Source: Caballeronia choica
Lineage (GTDB): Bacteria > Pseudomonadota > Gammaproteobacteria > Burkholderiales > Burkholderiaceae
Length of the DNA stretch: 64,000 bases
Direction: 5' to 3'
Assembly (NCBI RefSeq): GCF_001544535.1
Contig: NZ_FCON02000029.1
Span: 1-64,000, forward strand
The position numbers and the translations under genes are program-made. The notes under the pieces are model-generated. The model was given only the letters and a program-made list of their open reading frames with translations. It did not search any database and was not told the DNA's origin. Numbering within the stretch: the stretch's first letter is position 1; each line of letters starts with the position of its first letter. Shown in pieces: positions 48,791-59,565 of the stretch.

Positions 48791-48810
48791 AATTCTCTAT
48801 AAAGAGAATT
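48791..48810 (-). promoter_or_regulatory. Inverted repeat in lpxC leader
   Basis: AATTCTCT (48791-48798), loop ATAA, AGAGAATT (48803-48810): a perfect AT-rich hairpin 20 nt upstream of the lpxC ATG. A TATAAT -10 lies further upstream on the minus strand (about 48838-48843). The hairpin could affect lpxC translation or serve as an operator. Confidence 0.5.
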
Positions 48811-49052
48811 AATCGTGAATATGTATTCAATAGCACGAATTATACTCCATCCGCTGCGCGTCGTCCTGACAGGGAGCGTATCTATCTGTTTCCCTGTGTT
48901 ACGCCACAGCGCGAATCGAGGAAGCAGAACAGGCCGATGACCGGAATGGAGGCATTTCCGGGCACCGGCCCAAAGTCGCTGCCGATTACGAGGGCGTTTT
49001 CGCTCGTTGCCTCAGCGCAACAAAGTGCGAAAACAACAAACTGCCCTGCGTT

Positions 49053-49556
49053 TCAGCGCAACGTCGCAAGGATGCTTTCAGCGTCGCTGACTTCAAACTT
49101 GCCGGGCGCTTCGACATTCAGCGTCTTGACCACGCCGTCGTCGACCACCATCGCGTAGCGCTGGGAACGGATTCCCATGCCACGCTCGGACAAGTCCTGT
49201 TCGAGACCCAGCGCCTGAGTGAAACGCGCGGCTCCGTCGGCGATCATCTTCACCTTGCCCGAGGTTTGAAGATCGCGTCCCCACGCGTTCATGACGAACG
49301 CGTCGTTGACGGACACGCACCAGATTTCGTCGATACCGGCGGCGTTCAGACGCTCCGCCGCTTCGACATAGCCCGGTGCGTGTTTCGCGGAACAGGTCGG
49401 CGTGAAGGCGCCCGGCAATCCGAAGATCACCACGCGCTTGCCCGCCGTCCGCTCGCGCGCCGAGAACCCGTTCGGTCCCACGGCGCAGCCCTCGCCCGCC
49501 ACTTCGACAAACTCGAAGAGGCGCGCATCCGGCAACGTATCACCCACTTTGATCAT
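49053..49556 (-). CDS. Peroxiredoxin (Prx5 / AhpE-like)
   Basis: A 167-residue thiol peroxidase of the Prx5 type. The peroxidatic Cys is C55 in PGAFTPTCS. A second Cys at C80 (WCVSVND) could act in resolution, but glutathione or glutaredoxin may be the reductant. I chose the ATG at 49556 (MIKVGDTLPDARL). The 31 residues upstream in the open frame are not conserved. It sits between ftsZ and lpxC. Confidence 0.92.
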   Translation of the reverse strand: MIKVGDTLPDARLFEFVEVAGEGCAVGPNGFSARERTAGKRVVIFGLPGAFTPTCSAKHAPGYVEAAERLNAAGIDEIWCVSVNDAFVMNAWGRDLQTSGKVKMIADGAARFTQALGLEQDLSERGMGIRSQRYAMVVDDGVVKTLNVEAPGKFEVSDAESILATLR

Positions 49557-49823
49557 GCTCGGTCCTTCGCTCGTCAGTGCTTTGGCAACCTCGCGATGCA
49601 ACTCATGCCGCACGAGCGAGACGCGATCGGCTTCGAAGCGGTGCATCTTTTACACAAACTTGCACCCATTTCGTGGAGGTCGGTTGGCCACGGCCCGGTG
49701 TCCGGTGAAGGACGCGGCCTTGGACAGTCGCCCCAGAGAGCCGATCCGTCAGGCTCCGCGTTCTGCTTCGCGCGTGCAGTGCGCCGCACCACACTAGCTC
49801 AGCAAAAAGCGTGCAACGCCTTT

Positions 49824-51026
49824 TCAGTCCGCTTGCTTGCGCAGGAACGCCGGAATGTCGTACGTATCGACGCCCTTTTCCTGCAGCGCCTGCACGTGCG
49901 AAGCCGCCGTTTCGCGCGACGAACGCCACACCGCCGGCGTGTCGAGCGCGCCGTAATCCGTCGGATGCGATTGCTGCGGCACGTAGTTGCCGTGATGCGG
50001 CTGCCCGTGCGAGATCGGCTGGTTGTCGGTGCCGGTGCGCAGCAGAGTCATCGGGGCGGCCTGCTTGTTCTTCGCCGCGCGGCCGAGGCCCGTTGCCACC
50101 ACCGTCACGCGCAGCGCATCGCCCATCGCGTCGTCGTACACCGCGCCGAAGATCACCGTGGCATCTTCCGCCGCGTAGCTCTTGATCGTGTTCATCACTT
50201 CGCGCGTTTCCGACAGACGCAGCGACCGGCTCGACGTGATGTTCACCAGCACGCCACGCGCGCCCGACAGGTCGACGCCTTCCAGCAACGGGCTTGCGAC
50301 AGCCTGCTCGGCGGCCAGACGCGCGCGATCGACGCCGGCCACCGTCGCCGTGCCCATCATCGCCTTGCCCTGTTCGCCCATCACCGTCTTCACGTCTTCG
50401 AAGTCGACGTTGACCAGGCCGTCGACGTTGATGATTTCCGCGATACCGGCGACCGCGTTGTTCAGGACGTCGTCGGCGCACTGGAAGCACTTGTCCATTT
50501 CGGCGTCGTCGCCCATCACCTCGAACAGCTTGTCGTTGAGCACGACGATCAGCGAGTCGACATGATCTTCCAGTTGCTGCGAACCCGCCTCGGCGACGCG
50601 CATGCGGCGGCCGCCTTCAAATTCGAACGGCTTGCTGACGACACCGACCGTCAGGATGCCCATTTCCTTGGCGATCTGCGCGACCACCGGTGCCGCGCCC
50701 GTGCCCGTGCCGCCGCCCATGCCGGCGGTGATGAACACCATGTGCGCGCCACGCAGCGCGTCGGCGATGCGCTCGCGTGCGTCTTCCGCCGCGGCCTTGC
50801 CCATATCCGGCTTCGCACCGGCTCCCAGCCCCGTGCTGCCGAGCTGGATCACCGTGTTGGCACGCGAACGCGCGAGCGCTTGCGCGTCGGTGTTCATCAC
50901 GATGAAGTCGACGCCCTGCACGCCGCGGTTGATCATGTGCTGCACGGCATTGCCGCCAGCGCCACCAACTCCGACGACCTTGATGATCGTTCCGTTGGTT
51001 TCCGTTTCCAGCATTTCGAAATCCAT
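49824..51026 (-). CDS. ftsZ: Cell division GTPase FtsZ
   Basis: The tubulin homologue that forms the division ring, 400 residues. The GTP signature GGGTGTG is at 104-110, after the opening IIKVVGVGGAGGNAV. The T7 loop is visible as DFEDVK. The C-terminal peptide DTYDIPAFLRKQAD, which binds FtsA and ZipA-type partners, is intact. I chose the ATG at 51026 (MDFEMLETET). It ends the ftsQ-ftsA-ftsZ run. Confidence 0.98.
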   Translation of the reverse strand: MDFEMLETETNGTIIKVVGVGGAGGNAVQHMINRGVQGVDFIVMNTDAQALARSRANTVIQLGSTGLGAGAKPDMGKAAAEDARERIADALRGAHMVFITAGMGGGTGTGAAPVVAQIAKEMGILTVGVVSKPFEFEGGRRMRVAEAGSQQLEDHVDSLIVVLNDKLFEVMGDDAEMDKCFQCADDVLNNAVAGIAEIINVDGLVNVDFEDVKTVMGEQGKAMMGTATVAGVDRARLAAEQAVASPLLEGVDLSGARGVLVNITSSRSLRLSETREVMNTIKSYAAEDATVIFGAVYDDAMGDALRVTVVATGLGRAAKNKQAAPMTLLRTGTDNQPISHGQPHHGNYVPQQSHPTDYGALDTPAVWRSSRETAASHVQALQEKGVDTYDIPAFLRKQAD

Positions 51027-51175
51027 GTTGCCTCCGTCAAGATGAAAAGCGGCGTTATTCGGCAAGCGATCGGGCAACCGCCTGTCGCGCGCCAGCCGCC
51101 GGCACCAGCGCGTATTGTCTTTACTGCGTAACCTTTTTTAGAAGGCTTGCGTCGCAACTCTCGTCAAAACCCTTG

Positions 51176-52408
51176 CTAGAAATTCCCGAGGAACCAGTCC
51201 TTCATCCTCGTGAATACCTGTCCCATCGAACCCGACTGCACCGCGACCTTGCGGCCGCGCATGCGCTGCGAACGCCCTTCGACGAGCAAGCCCATTGCCG
51301 TCGAATAACGCGGATTGCGCACGACATCCGCGAGACCGCCCGCATATTCCGGCACGCCAATGCGCACCGGCTTCAGGAAAATGTCCTCGCCGAGTTCGAC
51401 CATGCCCGGCATCATCGACGCCCCGCCGGTCAGCACGACGCCGCTGCTCAGCAACTCTTCATAGCCCGACTCGCGCACGACCTGCTGCACGAGCGAGAAC
51501 AGCTCTTCGACGCGCGGCTCGACCACCGCCGCCAGCGCCTGCCGCGACAGCGTGCGCGGGCCGCGCTCGCCGAGCCCCGGCACTTCAATCATTTCGTCCG
51601 GGTCGGCCAGCGCCTGCTTCGCGATGCCGTAGCTCACCTTGATGTCTTCCGCGTCCGGCGTCGGCGTGCGCAGCGCCATCGCGACGTCGCTCGTGATCTG
51701 GTCGCCGGCGATCGGGATCACGGCCGTATGGCGGATCGCGCCTTCGCTGAAGATCGCGATGTCGGTCGTGCCGCCGCCGATATCCACGAGCACGACGCCC
51801 AGTTCCTTCTCGTCCTCGGTCAGCGTTGCCAGCGACGAAGCGAGCGGCTGCAGGATCAGGTCGTTCACTTCGAGCCCGCAGCGGCGCACGCACTTGACGA
51901 TGTTCTGCGCCGCGCTCACCGCGCCCGTCACGATGTGCACCTTCACTTCGAGCCGGATGCCGCTCATGCCGATCGGCTCGCGCACGTCTTCCTGGCCGTC
52001 GATAATGAATTCCTGCGTCAGGATGTGGAGCACCTGCTGATCGGTCGGGATGTTGATCGCCTTGGCCGTCTCGATCACGCGTGCGACGTCGGCCTGCGTG
52101 ACTTCCTTGTCCTTGATCGCGACCATGCCGCTCGAATTGAAGCTGCGGATGTGGCTGCCCGCGATCCCGGTGAACACGTTGGTGATCTTGCAGTCGGCCA
52201 TCAGTTCCGCTTCTTCGAGCGCGCGCTGGATCGACTGCACCGTGGCCTCGATATTGACCACGACGCCCTTCTTCAATCCCTTCGAGTCGTTTTGACCGAG
52301 TCCGATCACCTCGTAGTGGCCTTCGCCCTTCAGTTCAGCGACGATCGCCACCACCTTCGACGTTCCGATGTCGAGGGCGACCAGCAGGTCTTTGTAGTCT
52401 TTGCTCAT
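51176..52408 (-). CDS. ftsA: Cell division protein FtsA
   Basis: An actin-like ATPase of 410 residues tethering FtsZ to the membrane. The phosphate-1 loop is VALDIGTSKVVAIV and phosphate-2 is VVLVDIGGGTTDIAIF. The SHS2/1C domain lies between. The C-terminal amphipathic membrane-targeting helix (FTRMKDWFLGNF) is present. It lies 150 bp upstream of ftsZ. Confidence 0.97.
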   Translation of the reverse strand: MSKDYKDLLVALDIGTSKVVAIVAELKGEGHYEVIGLGQNDSKGLKKGVVVNIEATVQSIQRALEEAELMADCKITNVFTGIAGSHIRSFNSSGMVAIKDKEVTQADVARVIETAKAINIPTDQQVLHILTQEFIIDGQEDVREPIGMSGIRLEVKVHIVTGAVSAAQNIVKCVRRCGLEVNDLILQPLASSLATLTEDEKELGVVLVDIGGGTTDIAIFSEGAIRHTAVIPIAGDQITSDVAMALRTPTPDAEDIKVSYGIAKQALADPDEMIEVPGLGERGPRTLSRQALAAVVEPRVEELFSLVQQVVRESGYEELLSSGVVLTGGASMMPGMVELGEDIFLKPVRIGVPEYAGGLADVVRNPRYSTAMGLLVEGRSQRMRGRKVAVQSGSMGQVFTRMKDWFLGNF

Positions 52409-52435
52409 AGCGTGCTCATTGCCTGTGATGTCTGG

Positions 52436-53188
52436 TTACTTCTTGGCTTTGTCGGTGTCGCTGATGAAACGCATGCCGGCAGCCCGTATCGCGAAGCCGT
52501 TCGGATAGCGCAAATCCGCGTATTCGATGTCATTCCCCCACCGCCCCGTCACCGACGACCACGCCGCCACGAACCGGCGGCTGCGGTCGAACAAAGTGTC
52601 CTGATTGCGCTCGCGTCCGAGTTCGATCTGCGTGCCGTTCGAGAGCTTCACCGTCCACGCGAAACGCGGCGACAGCGTCACTTCGTCCGGGTGCGCATCG
52701 AGCGGCGCGAACCACTTCGTGAAATCGCGATAGCGCGCCACCACTTCCTTCGCCGTGCCTTCCGGGCCGTCGAACGCGGGCAGGTCGTCGTCGAGTTCGC
52801 CCTGGTTCGCGGTGAACAGTTCGCCGTCCACGCTCACCAGTTGATCGCTGCCCCACGTGCCGAGCGGCTTGAATTCCTCCAGCGTCACGGCGAGCGCGTT
52901 CGGCCACACGCGGCGCACGCTCGCGTGACGCACCCACGGCATCTGTTCGAACGCGGTGCGCGCCGTATCGAGATCGACGGTGAAGAAGTTGCCCTTCAGG
53001 CGCCCCACCACGCCTGCGCGCACCGTCGGCGAATTGATGTGCGACGTGTCGCCGTCGATCTGGATCTCGCGGAGGCGAAACTCGGGACGCTGGATCGCCC
53101 AGTAACCCGCGGCGGCCAGAAGCACGAGCACGAGCAGCCCGTGCAGTGCATTGGCGGCGAGGTTGAGCTGGCGAGCGTTATTCCACAT
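52436..53188 (-). CDS. ftsQ: Cell division protein FtsQ
   Basis: A bitopic divisome protein of 250 residues. One membrane helix ([15 protein letters not shown], about 18-32) is followed by a POTRA domain (REIQIDGDTSHINSPTVRAG...) and a beta domain. It links early and late division proteins with FtsB/FtsL. It lies 27 bp upstream of ftsA and 17 bp after ddlB. Confidence 0.95.
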   Translation of the reverse strand: MWNNARQLNLAANALHGLLVLVLLAAAGYWAIQRPEFRLREIQIDGDTSHINSPTVRAGVVGRLKGNFFTVDLDTARTAFEQMPWVRHASVRRVWPNALAVTLEEFKPLGTWGSDQLVSVDGELFTANQGELDDDLPAFDGPEGTAKEVVARYRDFTKWFAPLDAHPDEVTLSPRFAWTVKLSNGTQIELGRERNQDTLFDRSRRFVAAWSSVTGRWGNDIEYADLRYPNGFAIRAAGMRFISDTDKAKK

Positions 53189-53205
53189 GTTTCGGCTTCA
53201 GTCCT

Positions 53206-54201
53206 TCAGTTCTTGAGCGTCAGCGACAACACCTTCACGACGAGATCCTGGTAGCTGATCCCGACCGCGCGCGCCGCCTTCGGCGGCAGCGAGTGATCGG
53301 TCATGCCGGGCGCCGTGTTCACTTCGAGGAAATACGGATTGCCGTCCGCATCGAGCATGAAATCGGCGCGGCCCCAGTCGGTGCAGCCGAGCATGTCGAA
53401 GGCGCGCTGCGTCAGTTGCTTCATGCGCGTTTCTTCGGCGGGCGTGAGGCCGCACGGAATCAGGTACTGCGTGTCGTTGGCGATGTACTTCGCGTGGTAG
53501 TCGTAGAACTCGCCCGCGGGCACGATCTTGATGACCGGCAGGTCGAGGTCGCCCGCGATGCAGCACGTGAATTCACCGCCGCCTTCGATGCTCTTCTCGA
53601 CGATCACGATCTTGTCGAACTTCGCCGCTTCGACCAGCGCCGGTACCAATGCATCGGCGCTCTTCACCTTGATGACCGCGACGCTCGATCCTTCCGTCGC
53701 CGGCTTCACGAAGAGCGGCAAGCCGAGCTTCGCGACGATCTCCAACGAGCGCGCGTCGTAGTCGTCGCCACGCATGACGGTTTCGAACGGCGGCGTCGGC
53801 ACGCCGGTCTGCTGCCACACGAGCTTGGTGCGCAGTTTGTCCATGCCGAGCGCCGAGCCGAGTACGCCGCTGCCCGTATAGCGGATGCCGTAGAAATCGA
53901 GCGCGCCCTGCAACTGGCCGTTCTCGCCATAGCCGCCATGCAGCGCGATGAACGCGCGCACGAAGCCTTCGTCCTTGAGTTCGGACAGCGGACGCTCGGC
54001 CGGATCGAACGGATGCGCGTCGATGCCCGCATCGCGCAGGCCCTGCAGCACGAGGCGCCCGGAATTCAGCGATACCTCGCGCTCGGCCGAATTGCCGCCG
54101 AGGAGTACTGCCACTTTGCCGAATGCTTTCGGATCGATCTCGTTCACGTTCACGTTCTTGCTCGCTTCATTTCCCGCTTCATTTCCCATTGCGCTATTCA
54201 T
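53206..54201 (-). CDS. ddlB: D-alanine--D-alanine ligase (DdlB)
   Basis: An ATP-grasp ligase making D-Ala-D-Ala for peptidoglycan, 331 residues. The N-terminal [19 protein letters not shown] and ATP-grasp segments ([31 protein letters not shown]) are clear. An extra Asn/Glu-rich N-terminal stretch of about 25 residues precedes the fold. The ATG at 54201 overlaps the murC stop (ATGA); a second ATG at 54189 is possible. Confidence 0.95.
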   Translation of the reverse strand: MNSAMGNEAGNEASKNVNVNEIDPKAFGKVAVLLGGNSAEREVSLNSGRLVLQGLRDAGIDAHPFDPAERPLSELKDEGFVRAFIALHGGYGENGQLQGALDFYGIRYTGSGVLGSALGMDKLRTKLVWQQTGVPTPPFETVMRGDDYDARSLEIVAKLGLPLFVKPATEGSSVAVIKVKSADALVPALVEAAKFDKIVIVEKSIEGGGEFTCCIAGDLDLPVIKIVPAGEFYDYHAKYIANDTQYLIPCGLTPAEETRMKQLTQRAFDMLGCTDWGRADFMLDADGNPYFLEVNTAPGMTDHSLPPKAARAVGISYQDLVVKVLSLTLKN

Positions 54202-55595
54202 TTCAGTTCTTGCGATGATTCTTGCGTGATGCGCCCGCACACTCCGCCGATGGAACCGGCGCCCATCGTGATCACCACGTCGCGGTTGCGCGCGATGGTC
54301 GTCAGCGCGTCCGGCATTTCGTCGACCGTTTCCACGAACACCGGCTCGACCTTGCCCGCGACCCGGATTGCGCGTGCGAGCGCGCGGCCGTCGGCAGCGA
54401 CGATCGGCGCTTCGCCCGCCGAATAGACTTCGGTAAGCACGAGGGCATCGACGGTGGAGAGCACTTTCACGAAGTCTTCGAAGCAATCGCGGGTGCGCGT
54501 GAAGCGATGCGGCTGGAACGCAAGCACCAGGCGCCGGCCCGGGAACGCGCCGCGCGCCGCCGCGATGGTCGCGGCCATCTCGACCGGGTGATGGCCGTAG
54601 TCGTCGATCAGCGTGTACGCGCCATCCCCCGCCTTCACTTCGCCGTAGCGCTGAAAGCGCCGGCCCACGCCGTTGAATTCACTGAGCGCTCGCTGGATAT
54701 CGGCATCGGACACCTCGAGTTCAGTCGCGATGGCGATGGCCGCGAGCGCGTTCTGCACGTTGTGCGTGCCCGGCAGGTTCAACGTGACATCGAGCGGCGG
54801 CGCGTCTTCGCGCAGCGTCGTGAAATGCATGAGGCCTTCGCGTGCCTCGACGTTCACCGCGCGCACTTGCGCCTCGGCGCCGAGGCCGTAGCGGATGATC
54901 GGCTTCGACACGAACGGCAGGATCTCGCGCACGTTCGGATCGTCGACGCACAGCACGGCGATGCCGTAGAACGGCAGCCGGTGCGTGAATTCGATGAACG
55001 CCTGCTTGAGCCGCGCGAAATCGTGGCCGTAGGTGTCCATGTGATCGGCGTCGATATTCGTGATGACTTCGATCACCGGAAAGAGATTCAGGAACGACGC
55101 GTCCGACTCGTCCGCTTCCGCGACGATGAAGTCGCCCGTGCCGAGCCGCGCGTTCGCGCCCGCGCTGTTCAGACGCCCGCCGATCACGAAGGTCGGATCG
55201 AGCCCGCCCGCGGCCAGCACGCTCGCGACGAGCGAGGTCGTCGTGGTCTTGCCGTGCGTGCCGGCAATCGCGATGCCCTGCTTCAGGCGCATGAGTTCCG
55301 CGAGCATCACGGCGCGCGGCACGATCGGAATGCGGCGATGGCGCGCGGCCAGCACTTCCGGATTGTCGGAGCGCACGGCGGTCGACACGACCACTGCATT
55401 CGCCCCTTCGATGTTCTGCGCGTCATGCCCGATCGCGACACGCGCGCCGAGCGCGCTCAAGCGGTCGGTCACCGCGTTCTTCGACAGGTCCGAGCCGCTC
55501 ACCTGATAGCCGAGGTTGACCAGCACCTCCGCGATGCCGCTCATCCCCACGCCGCCGATGCCGACAAAATGAATGTGTTTGACGATGTGTTTCAT
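54198..55595 (-). CDS. murC: UDP-N-acetylmuramate--L-alanine ligase
   Basis: The first amino-acid ligase of the peptidoglycan stem peptide, 465 residues. The nucleotide-binding N-terminus is [17 protein letters not shown] and the P-loop [10 protein letters not shown] (111-120). It overlaps ddlB and murG by 4 bp each (ATGA), giving tight translational coupling. I chose the ATG at 55595. Confidence 0.97.
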   Translation of the reverse strand: MKHIVKHIHFVGIGGVGMSGIAEVLVNLGYQVSGSDLSKNAVTDRLSALGARVAIGHDAQNIEGANAVVVSTAVRSDNPEVLAARHRRIPIVPRAVMLAELMRLKQGIAIAGTHGKTTTTSLVASVLAAGGLDPTFVIGGRLNSAGANARLGTGDFIVAEADESDASFLNLFPVIEVITNIDADHMDTYGHDFARLKQAFIEFTHRLPFYGIAVLCVDDPNVREILPFVSKPIIRYGLGAEAQVRAVNVEAREGLMHFTTLREDAPPLDVTLNLPGTHNVQNALAAIAIATELEVSDADIQRALSEFNGVGRRFQRYGEVKAGDGAYTLIDDYGHHPVEMAATIAAARGAFPGRRLVLAFQPHRFTRTRDCFEDFVKVLSTVDALVLTEVYSAGEAPIVAADGRALARAIRVAGKVEPVFVETVDEMPDALTTIARNRDVVITMGAGSIGGVCGRITQESSQELK

Positions 55596-56728
55596 TTCAA
55601 ATCCTTCAGCGCTTCGGCGCTTTCGCCCGTGCCCATGCCGGCCACGTCGGCGCATATCCTGGCGACGCGTTCCGTCGCGTCGGGCTTCGCCAGTTCGCGG
55701 GAGCGCTCGGCCATGCCGGCGAGCAACTCACGCGTCTGGCTGCGCAACCAGCCGGCGAGCTTTTCCGCCGACAGGTCGCGTTGCTGTATCAGTTGCGCCG
55801 CGCCGTTCTTTTCGAGGAACGCGGCGTTGGTCGTCTGGTGATCGTCGACGGCGAACGGGAACGGCACGAAGAGCGCCGCCACGCCGACCGCCGCGATCTC
55901 CGACACCGTCATCGCGCCCGAGCGGCAGATCACGAGATCGGCGGCGGCGTAGGCGCTCGCCATGTCCTCGATGAAGGGCACGAGTTGCAGGTCTTCGCCA
56001 CGCTGCAAGCCCGCTGCGGCATAGTTCGCTTCGAGTGCTTCGATATGCTTCGCGCCCGCCTGATGCACGATGCGCGGACGCAGCGCGGGATCGAGCAGCG
56101 CCATCGCTTTCGGTACCGTTTCGTTCAATGCCGCCGCGCCCAAGCTGCCGCCGACGACCAGCACATTGAGCTTGCCGTTGCGAGCGGCGTAGCGTTCTTT
56201 GGGTGGCAATGCGCGCGCAAGTTCCGCACGAATCGGATTGCCGGTCCATTCGGCGTTCGGCAAGGCATTTGGAAACGCGACCAGCACGCGCTTCGCCAGA
56301 TGCGCGAGCACCTTGTTCGCGAGACCGGCGATCGAATTCTGTTCGTGCAGCACGAGCGGATAGCCGCCGAGCTTCGTCATCAAACCGGCGGGAAACGTGA
56401 TGTAGCCGCCCATGCCGAGCACGACGTCCGGCTTCACGCGGCGCAGCGCGCCCAGGCTCTCCGAACACGCGCGCATGAGGTTCACCGGCAGCATCAGCTT
56501 CGTCTTCAGCCCCTTGCCGCGCACGCCGCCGAAGCGCACGTATTCCATCGGAATGCCGTGCTTCGGGACGAGCGTCGCTTCCATGCCCGCCGCGTTGCCG
56601 AGCCACACGACACGCCAGCCGCGCGCCTGCATCCAGTGGGCGACCGCGAGCCCCGGGAACACGTGTCCGCCGGTGCCGCCCGCCATCACCATCAGCGTGC
56701 GCGAACTGGATGCGCCCGATGCCGTCAT
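55592..56728 (-). CDS. murG: Undecaprenyl-PP-MurNAc-pentapeptide GlcNAc transferase MurG
   Basis: A GT-B glycosyltransferase of 378 residues converting lipid I to lipid II on the inner face of the membrane. The N-terminal motif [16 protein letters not shown] and the donor-site segments GGSLGA and [12 protein letters not shown] are present. It overlaps both ftsW and murC by 4 bp. Confidence 0.97.
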   Translation of the reverse strand: MTASGASSSRTLMVMAGGTGGHVFPGLAVAHWMQARGWRVVWLGNAAGMEATLVPKHGIPMEYVRFGGVRGKGLKTKLMLPVNLMRACSESLGALRRVKPDVVLGMGGYITFPAGLMTKLGGYPLVLHEQNSIAGLANKVLAHLAKRVLVAFPNALPNAEWTGNPIRAELARALPPKERYAARNGKLNVLVVGGSLGAAALNETVPKAMALLDPALRPRIVHQAGAKHIEALEANYAAAGLQRGEDLQLVPFIEDMASAYAAADLVICRSGAMTVSEIAAVGVAALFVPFPFAVDDHQTTNAAFLEKNGAAQLIQQRDLSAEKLAGWLRSQTRELLAGMAERSRELAKPDATERVARICADVAGMGTGESAEALKDLK

Positions 56729-58035
56729 ACCTTCCCTCCGCGCATCAGCACGCGATTCTCATAGTCCACGCGCATCAGCACCGCGAGCGCGACGCAGTTC
56801 AGCAAGATGCCCGAACCGCCGTAGCTCACGAGCGGCAGCGTGAGACCCTTGGTCGGCAGGAGGCCGAGGTTCACGCCCATGTTGATGAAGGTCTGCGCAC
56901 CGAACCAGATGCCGACGCCTTTCGCCATCAGCCCGGCAAACGTGCGGTCGAGCGCGAGCGCCTGACGGCCGATCTCGAACGCGCGTCGCACGATCCAGTA
57001 GAACAGCAGGATCACGACGATCACGCCGACGAACCCGAGTTCTTCGCCGATCACCGCGAGGATGAAGTCGGTATGTGCTTCGGGCAGGTAGTTGAGCTTC
57101 TCGACACTGCCGCCGAGCCCGACGCCGAACCACTCGCCGCGACCGAACGCGATCAGCGAGTGCGTCAACTGATATGCCTTGCCCTGCGCGTAACGGTCGT
57201 CCCACGGATCGAGGTAGGCGAAGATCCGCTCGCGGCGCCACGGCGACAGCCACACGAGCATGGTGAAGGTGCCGACCGCCGTGAGCACGAGGCCGCCGAA
57301 CAGCTTGCCGTTCACGCCGCCGAGGAACAGCACGCCCATCGCGATCGCGGCGATCACCATGAATGCGCCCATGTCGGGTTCGAGCAGCAGCAGCGCGCCG
57401 ACGGCGCCGACCGCCACCGCCATCGGCAGGAAGCCGCGCCCGAAGCTGTGCATGAACTCTTGCTTGCGCACGGTGTAGTTGGCGGCGTAGATCGTCACGG
57501 CCAGCTTCATGATTTCCGACGGCTGCATGTTCGTGATGCCAAGCGGAATCCAGCGGCGCGCGCCGTTCACGCCCTTGCCGACATGCGGAATCAGCACGAC
57601 GACCAGCATCAGCAGCGCGATGAGGAAAAGCTTCGGCGCGTACTTGTCCCACGCCGACACCGGAATCTTGAACGCAACGATCGCGCCGACGATCGCCGTC
57701 GTCACCGAGATCAGGTGGCGCACGAGGAAGTGATAGTCGCGGTACTGCGCGTACTTCGGCGAATCGGGCATCGCGATCGACGCCGAATACACCATCACGA
57801 TGCCGAGCCCGAGCAGCGCGATCGTGACCCACAGGAGCGAGTGGTCGTAGTCGAGCATGCGCGAGCGGATCGGCCGCACGCCGTTCACCGCGCTCGAAAT
57901 GCCGCTCGCGCTGTCCGCCCCGCGCTCGCTCAGGTGGCTGATGCGGCTCGTGCGTCCGCCGAGCGCGGCGCTGTCGTTGGCAACCGCGTTGCGTTGTCCG
58001 CTGAGTTTCGATCCAAAGCGTTCGGACCAGCTCAT
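56725..58035 (-). CDS. ftsW: Peptidoglycan glycosyltransferase FtsW
   Basis: A SEDS-family membrane enzyme of 436 residues that polymerises septal peptidoglycan with FtsI. The first helix starts near residue 65 ([20 protein letters not shown]), after an unusually long hydrophilic N-terminus. The family signature region [15 protein letters not shown] and the C-terminal VSYGGSG motif are present. The ATG at 58035 overlaps the murD stop. Confidence 0.96.
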   Translation of the reverse strand: MSWSERFGSKLSGQRNAVANDSAALGGRTSRISHLSERGADSASGISSAVNGVRPIRSRMLDYDHSLLWVTIALLGLGIVMVYSASIAMPDSPKYAQYRDYHFLVRHLISVTTAIVGAIVAFKIPVSAWDKYAPKLFLIALLMLVVVLIPHVGKGVNGARRWIPLGITNMQPSEIMKLAVTIYAANYTVRKQEFMHSFGRGFLPMAVAVGAVGALLLLEPDMGAFMVIAAIAMGVLFLGGVNGKLFGGLVLTAVGTFTMLVWLSPWRRERIFAYLDPWDDRYAQGKAYQLTHSLIAFGRGEWFGVGLGGSVEKLNYLPEAHTDFILAVIGEELGFVGVIVVILLFYWIVRRAFEIGRQALALDRTFAGLMAKGVGIWFGAQTFINMGVNLGLLPTKGLTLPLVSYGGSGILLNCVALAVLMRVDYENRVLMRGGKV

Positions 58036-59540
58036 AGCATCACTCCCCGCGCGGCGGCGATTTCTTCGATCGCGTGACGAAACACGTCGGCGCGATGTGC
58101 GTAGTTCCTGAACATGTCGAGGCTCGCGCACGCAGGCGAGAGCAGCACGGCATCGCCCGCTTGCGCGAGTTGCGCGGCGGCTTGCGTCGCGGCTTCGAGC
58201 GTCGCGTGGTCCTGCAGTTCGATGCCGGTTTCGGCCAGCACTTCGCGGATGCGCGGCGCGTCGCGGCCGATCAGCATCACGGCGCGGCACCAGCGCGCGA
58301 CCGGCGCGACGAGGGGCGAAAAATCCTGGCCCTTGCCGTCGCCGCCGGCGATCAGCACGACGCGTTGCGCGAGGCCGTCGAGCGCGGCGACCGTCGCGCC
58401 GACGTTCGTCCCCTTGCTGTCGTCGACGTAATCGATGCCGTCGATCTGCGCGATCACTTCCACGCGATGCGGCTCGCCCCGGTATTCACGCAAGCCGTGC
58501 AGCAACGCGGCGAGCGGCAGGTCGATCGCGCGTGCGAGCGCCAGGGCTGCCAACGCGTTCGCCGCGTTGTGCAAGCCGCGGATGCGCAATGCGTCGGCGG
58601 GCATCAGGCGCTTCGAGACGACCTCCGGCGCGGCGGCGGCTTCGTGCTTGCGACGGCGCGTTGGCGCGGGCACGTCGCTGGCGTCGCGGTCGTATCCTTC
58701 CGCAAGCCACACGATGCCGATGTCGCGGAGCAGACCGTAGTCGCCCACGCGCGCCGGCTCGTCGAGTCCGAACGTCACCACGCTCGATGACCCTTGTGCG
58801 AGGGCCATCGTGCGGGCGTCGTCGCGGTTCAGCACGCGCACCGTCCGCGCGCCGAAGATGCGGCCCTTGGCGGACGCGTAGGCGTCGAGTCCGCCGTGCC
58901 AGTCGAGGTGATCCTGCGTGATGTTCAGCACGGCGGCTGCATGAGGCGCGAAGGTGTGCGCCGTTTCCAGTTGGAAGCTCGACAGTTCGAGCAGCCAGAC
59001 ATCGGGCAGCGCGGTGTTGTCGATGGCGTCGGTCAGCTTGTCGAGCATCGCCGGGCTGATGTTGCCCGCGACCGCCACCGCCTTGCCCGCGCGTTCGCAC
59101 AGGAGGCCGGTGAGCGCGGTCGTCGTGGTCTTGCCGTTCGTGCCGGTGATCGCCAGGACCTTCGGCGCGTAGCCGTTCACGCCGAGCGACCTGAGCGCCT
59201 GCGCGAACAGTTCAAGTTCACCCCACACGGGAATGCCGCGTTCCTTCGCGGCATCGATCAGCGGTTTCAGGTCGGCGGCGAGCGGCGACAACCCCGGGCT
59301 GATCGCGACGATCTCGATGTCGCCATCCAGCAGCGCAGGCGTGAACGCGCCACCGACGAATTCCGCGTCGATCTTGCGAACGGCCAGCTCGGAAAGATTC
59401 GGCGGCGTCTCGCGCGTATCGGCGATCCGCAGCCGGCACCCGTGCCTGGCGCACCAGCGCGCCATCGCGAGGCCGGATTCACCGAGCCCCAGCACCAGCA
59501 CCATCGGACTCGGCCGACCCAGAAACTTCTCGCCAAACAT
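58032..59540 (-). CDS. murD: UDP-N-acetylmuramoylalanine--D-glutamate ligase
   Basis: A Mur ligase of 502 residues adding D-Glu. The N-terminal [21 protein letters not shown] and P-loop [13 protein letters not shown] are clear. It is longer than E. coli MurD (438); an insertion with basic and alanine-rich residues lies around [17 protein letters not shown] chose the ATG at 59540, with AAAGG 8 nt upstream. A TTG at 59561 would only add seven residues. Confidence 0.95.
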   Translation of the reverse strand: MFGEKFLGRPSPMVLVLGLGESGLAMARWCARHGCRLRIADTRETPPNLSELAVRKIDAEFVGGAFTPALLDGDIEIVAISPGLSPLAADLKPLIDAAKERGIPVWGELELFAQALRSLGVNGYAPKVLAITGTNGKTTTTALTGLLCERAGKAVAVAGNISPAMLDKLTDAIDNTALPDVWLLELSSFQLETAHTFAPHAAAVLNITQDHLDWHGGLDAYASAKGRIFGARTVRVLNRDDARTMALAQGSSSVVTFGLDEPARVGDYGLLRDIGIVWLAEGYDRDASDVPAPTRRRKHEAAAAPEVVSKRLMPADALRIRGLHNAANALAALALARAIDLPLAALLHGLREYRGEPHRVEVIAQIDGIDYVDDSKGTNVGATVAALDGLAQRVVLIAGGDGKGQDFSPLVAPVARWCRAVMLIGRDAPRIREVLAETGIELQDHATLEAATQAAAQLAQAGDAVLLSPACASLDMFRNYAHRADVFRHAIEEIAAARGVML

Positions 59541-59565
59541 CGCTTTACCTTTCTCTGACAACGAT

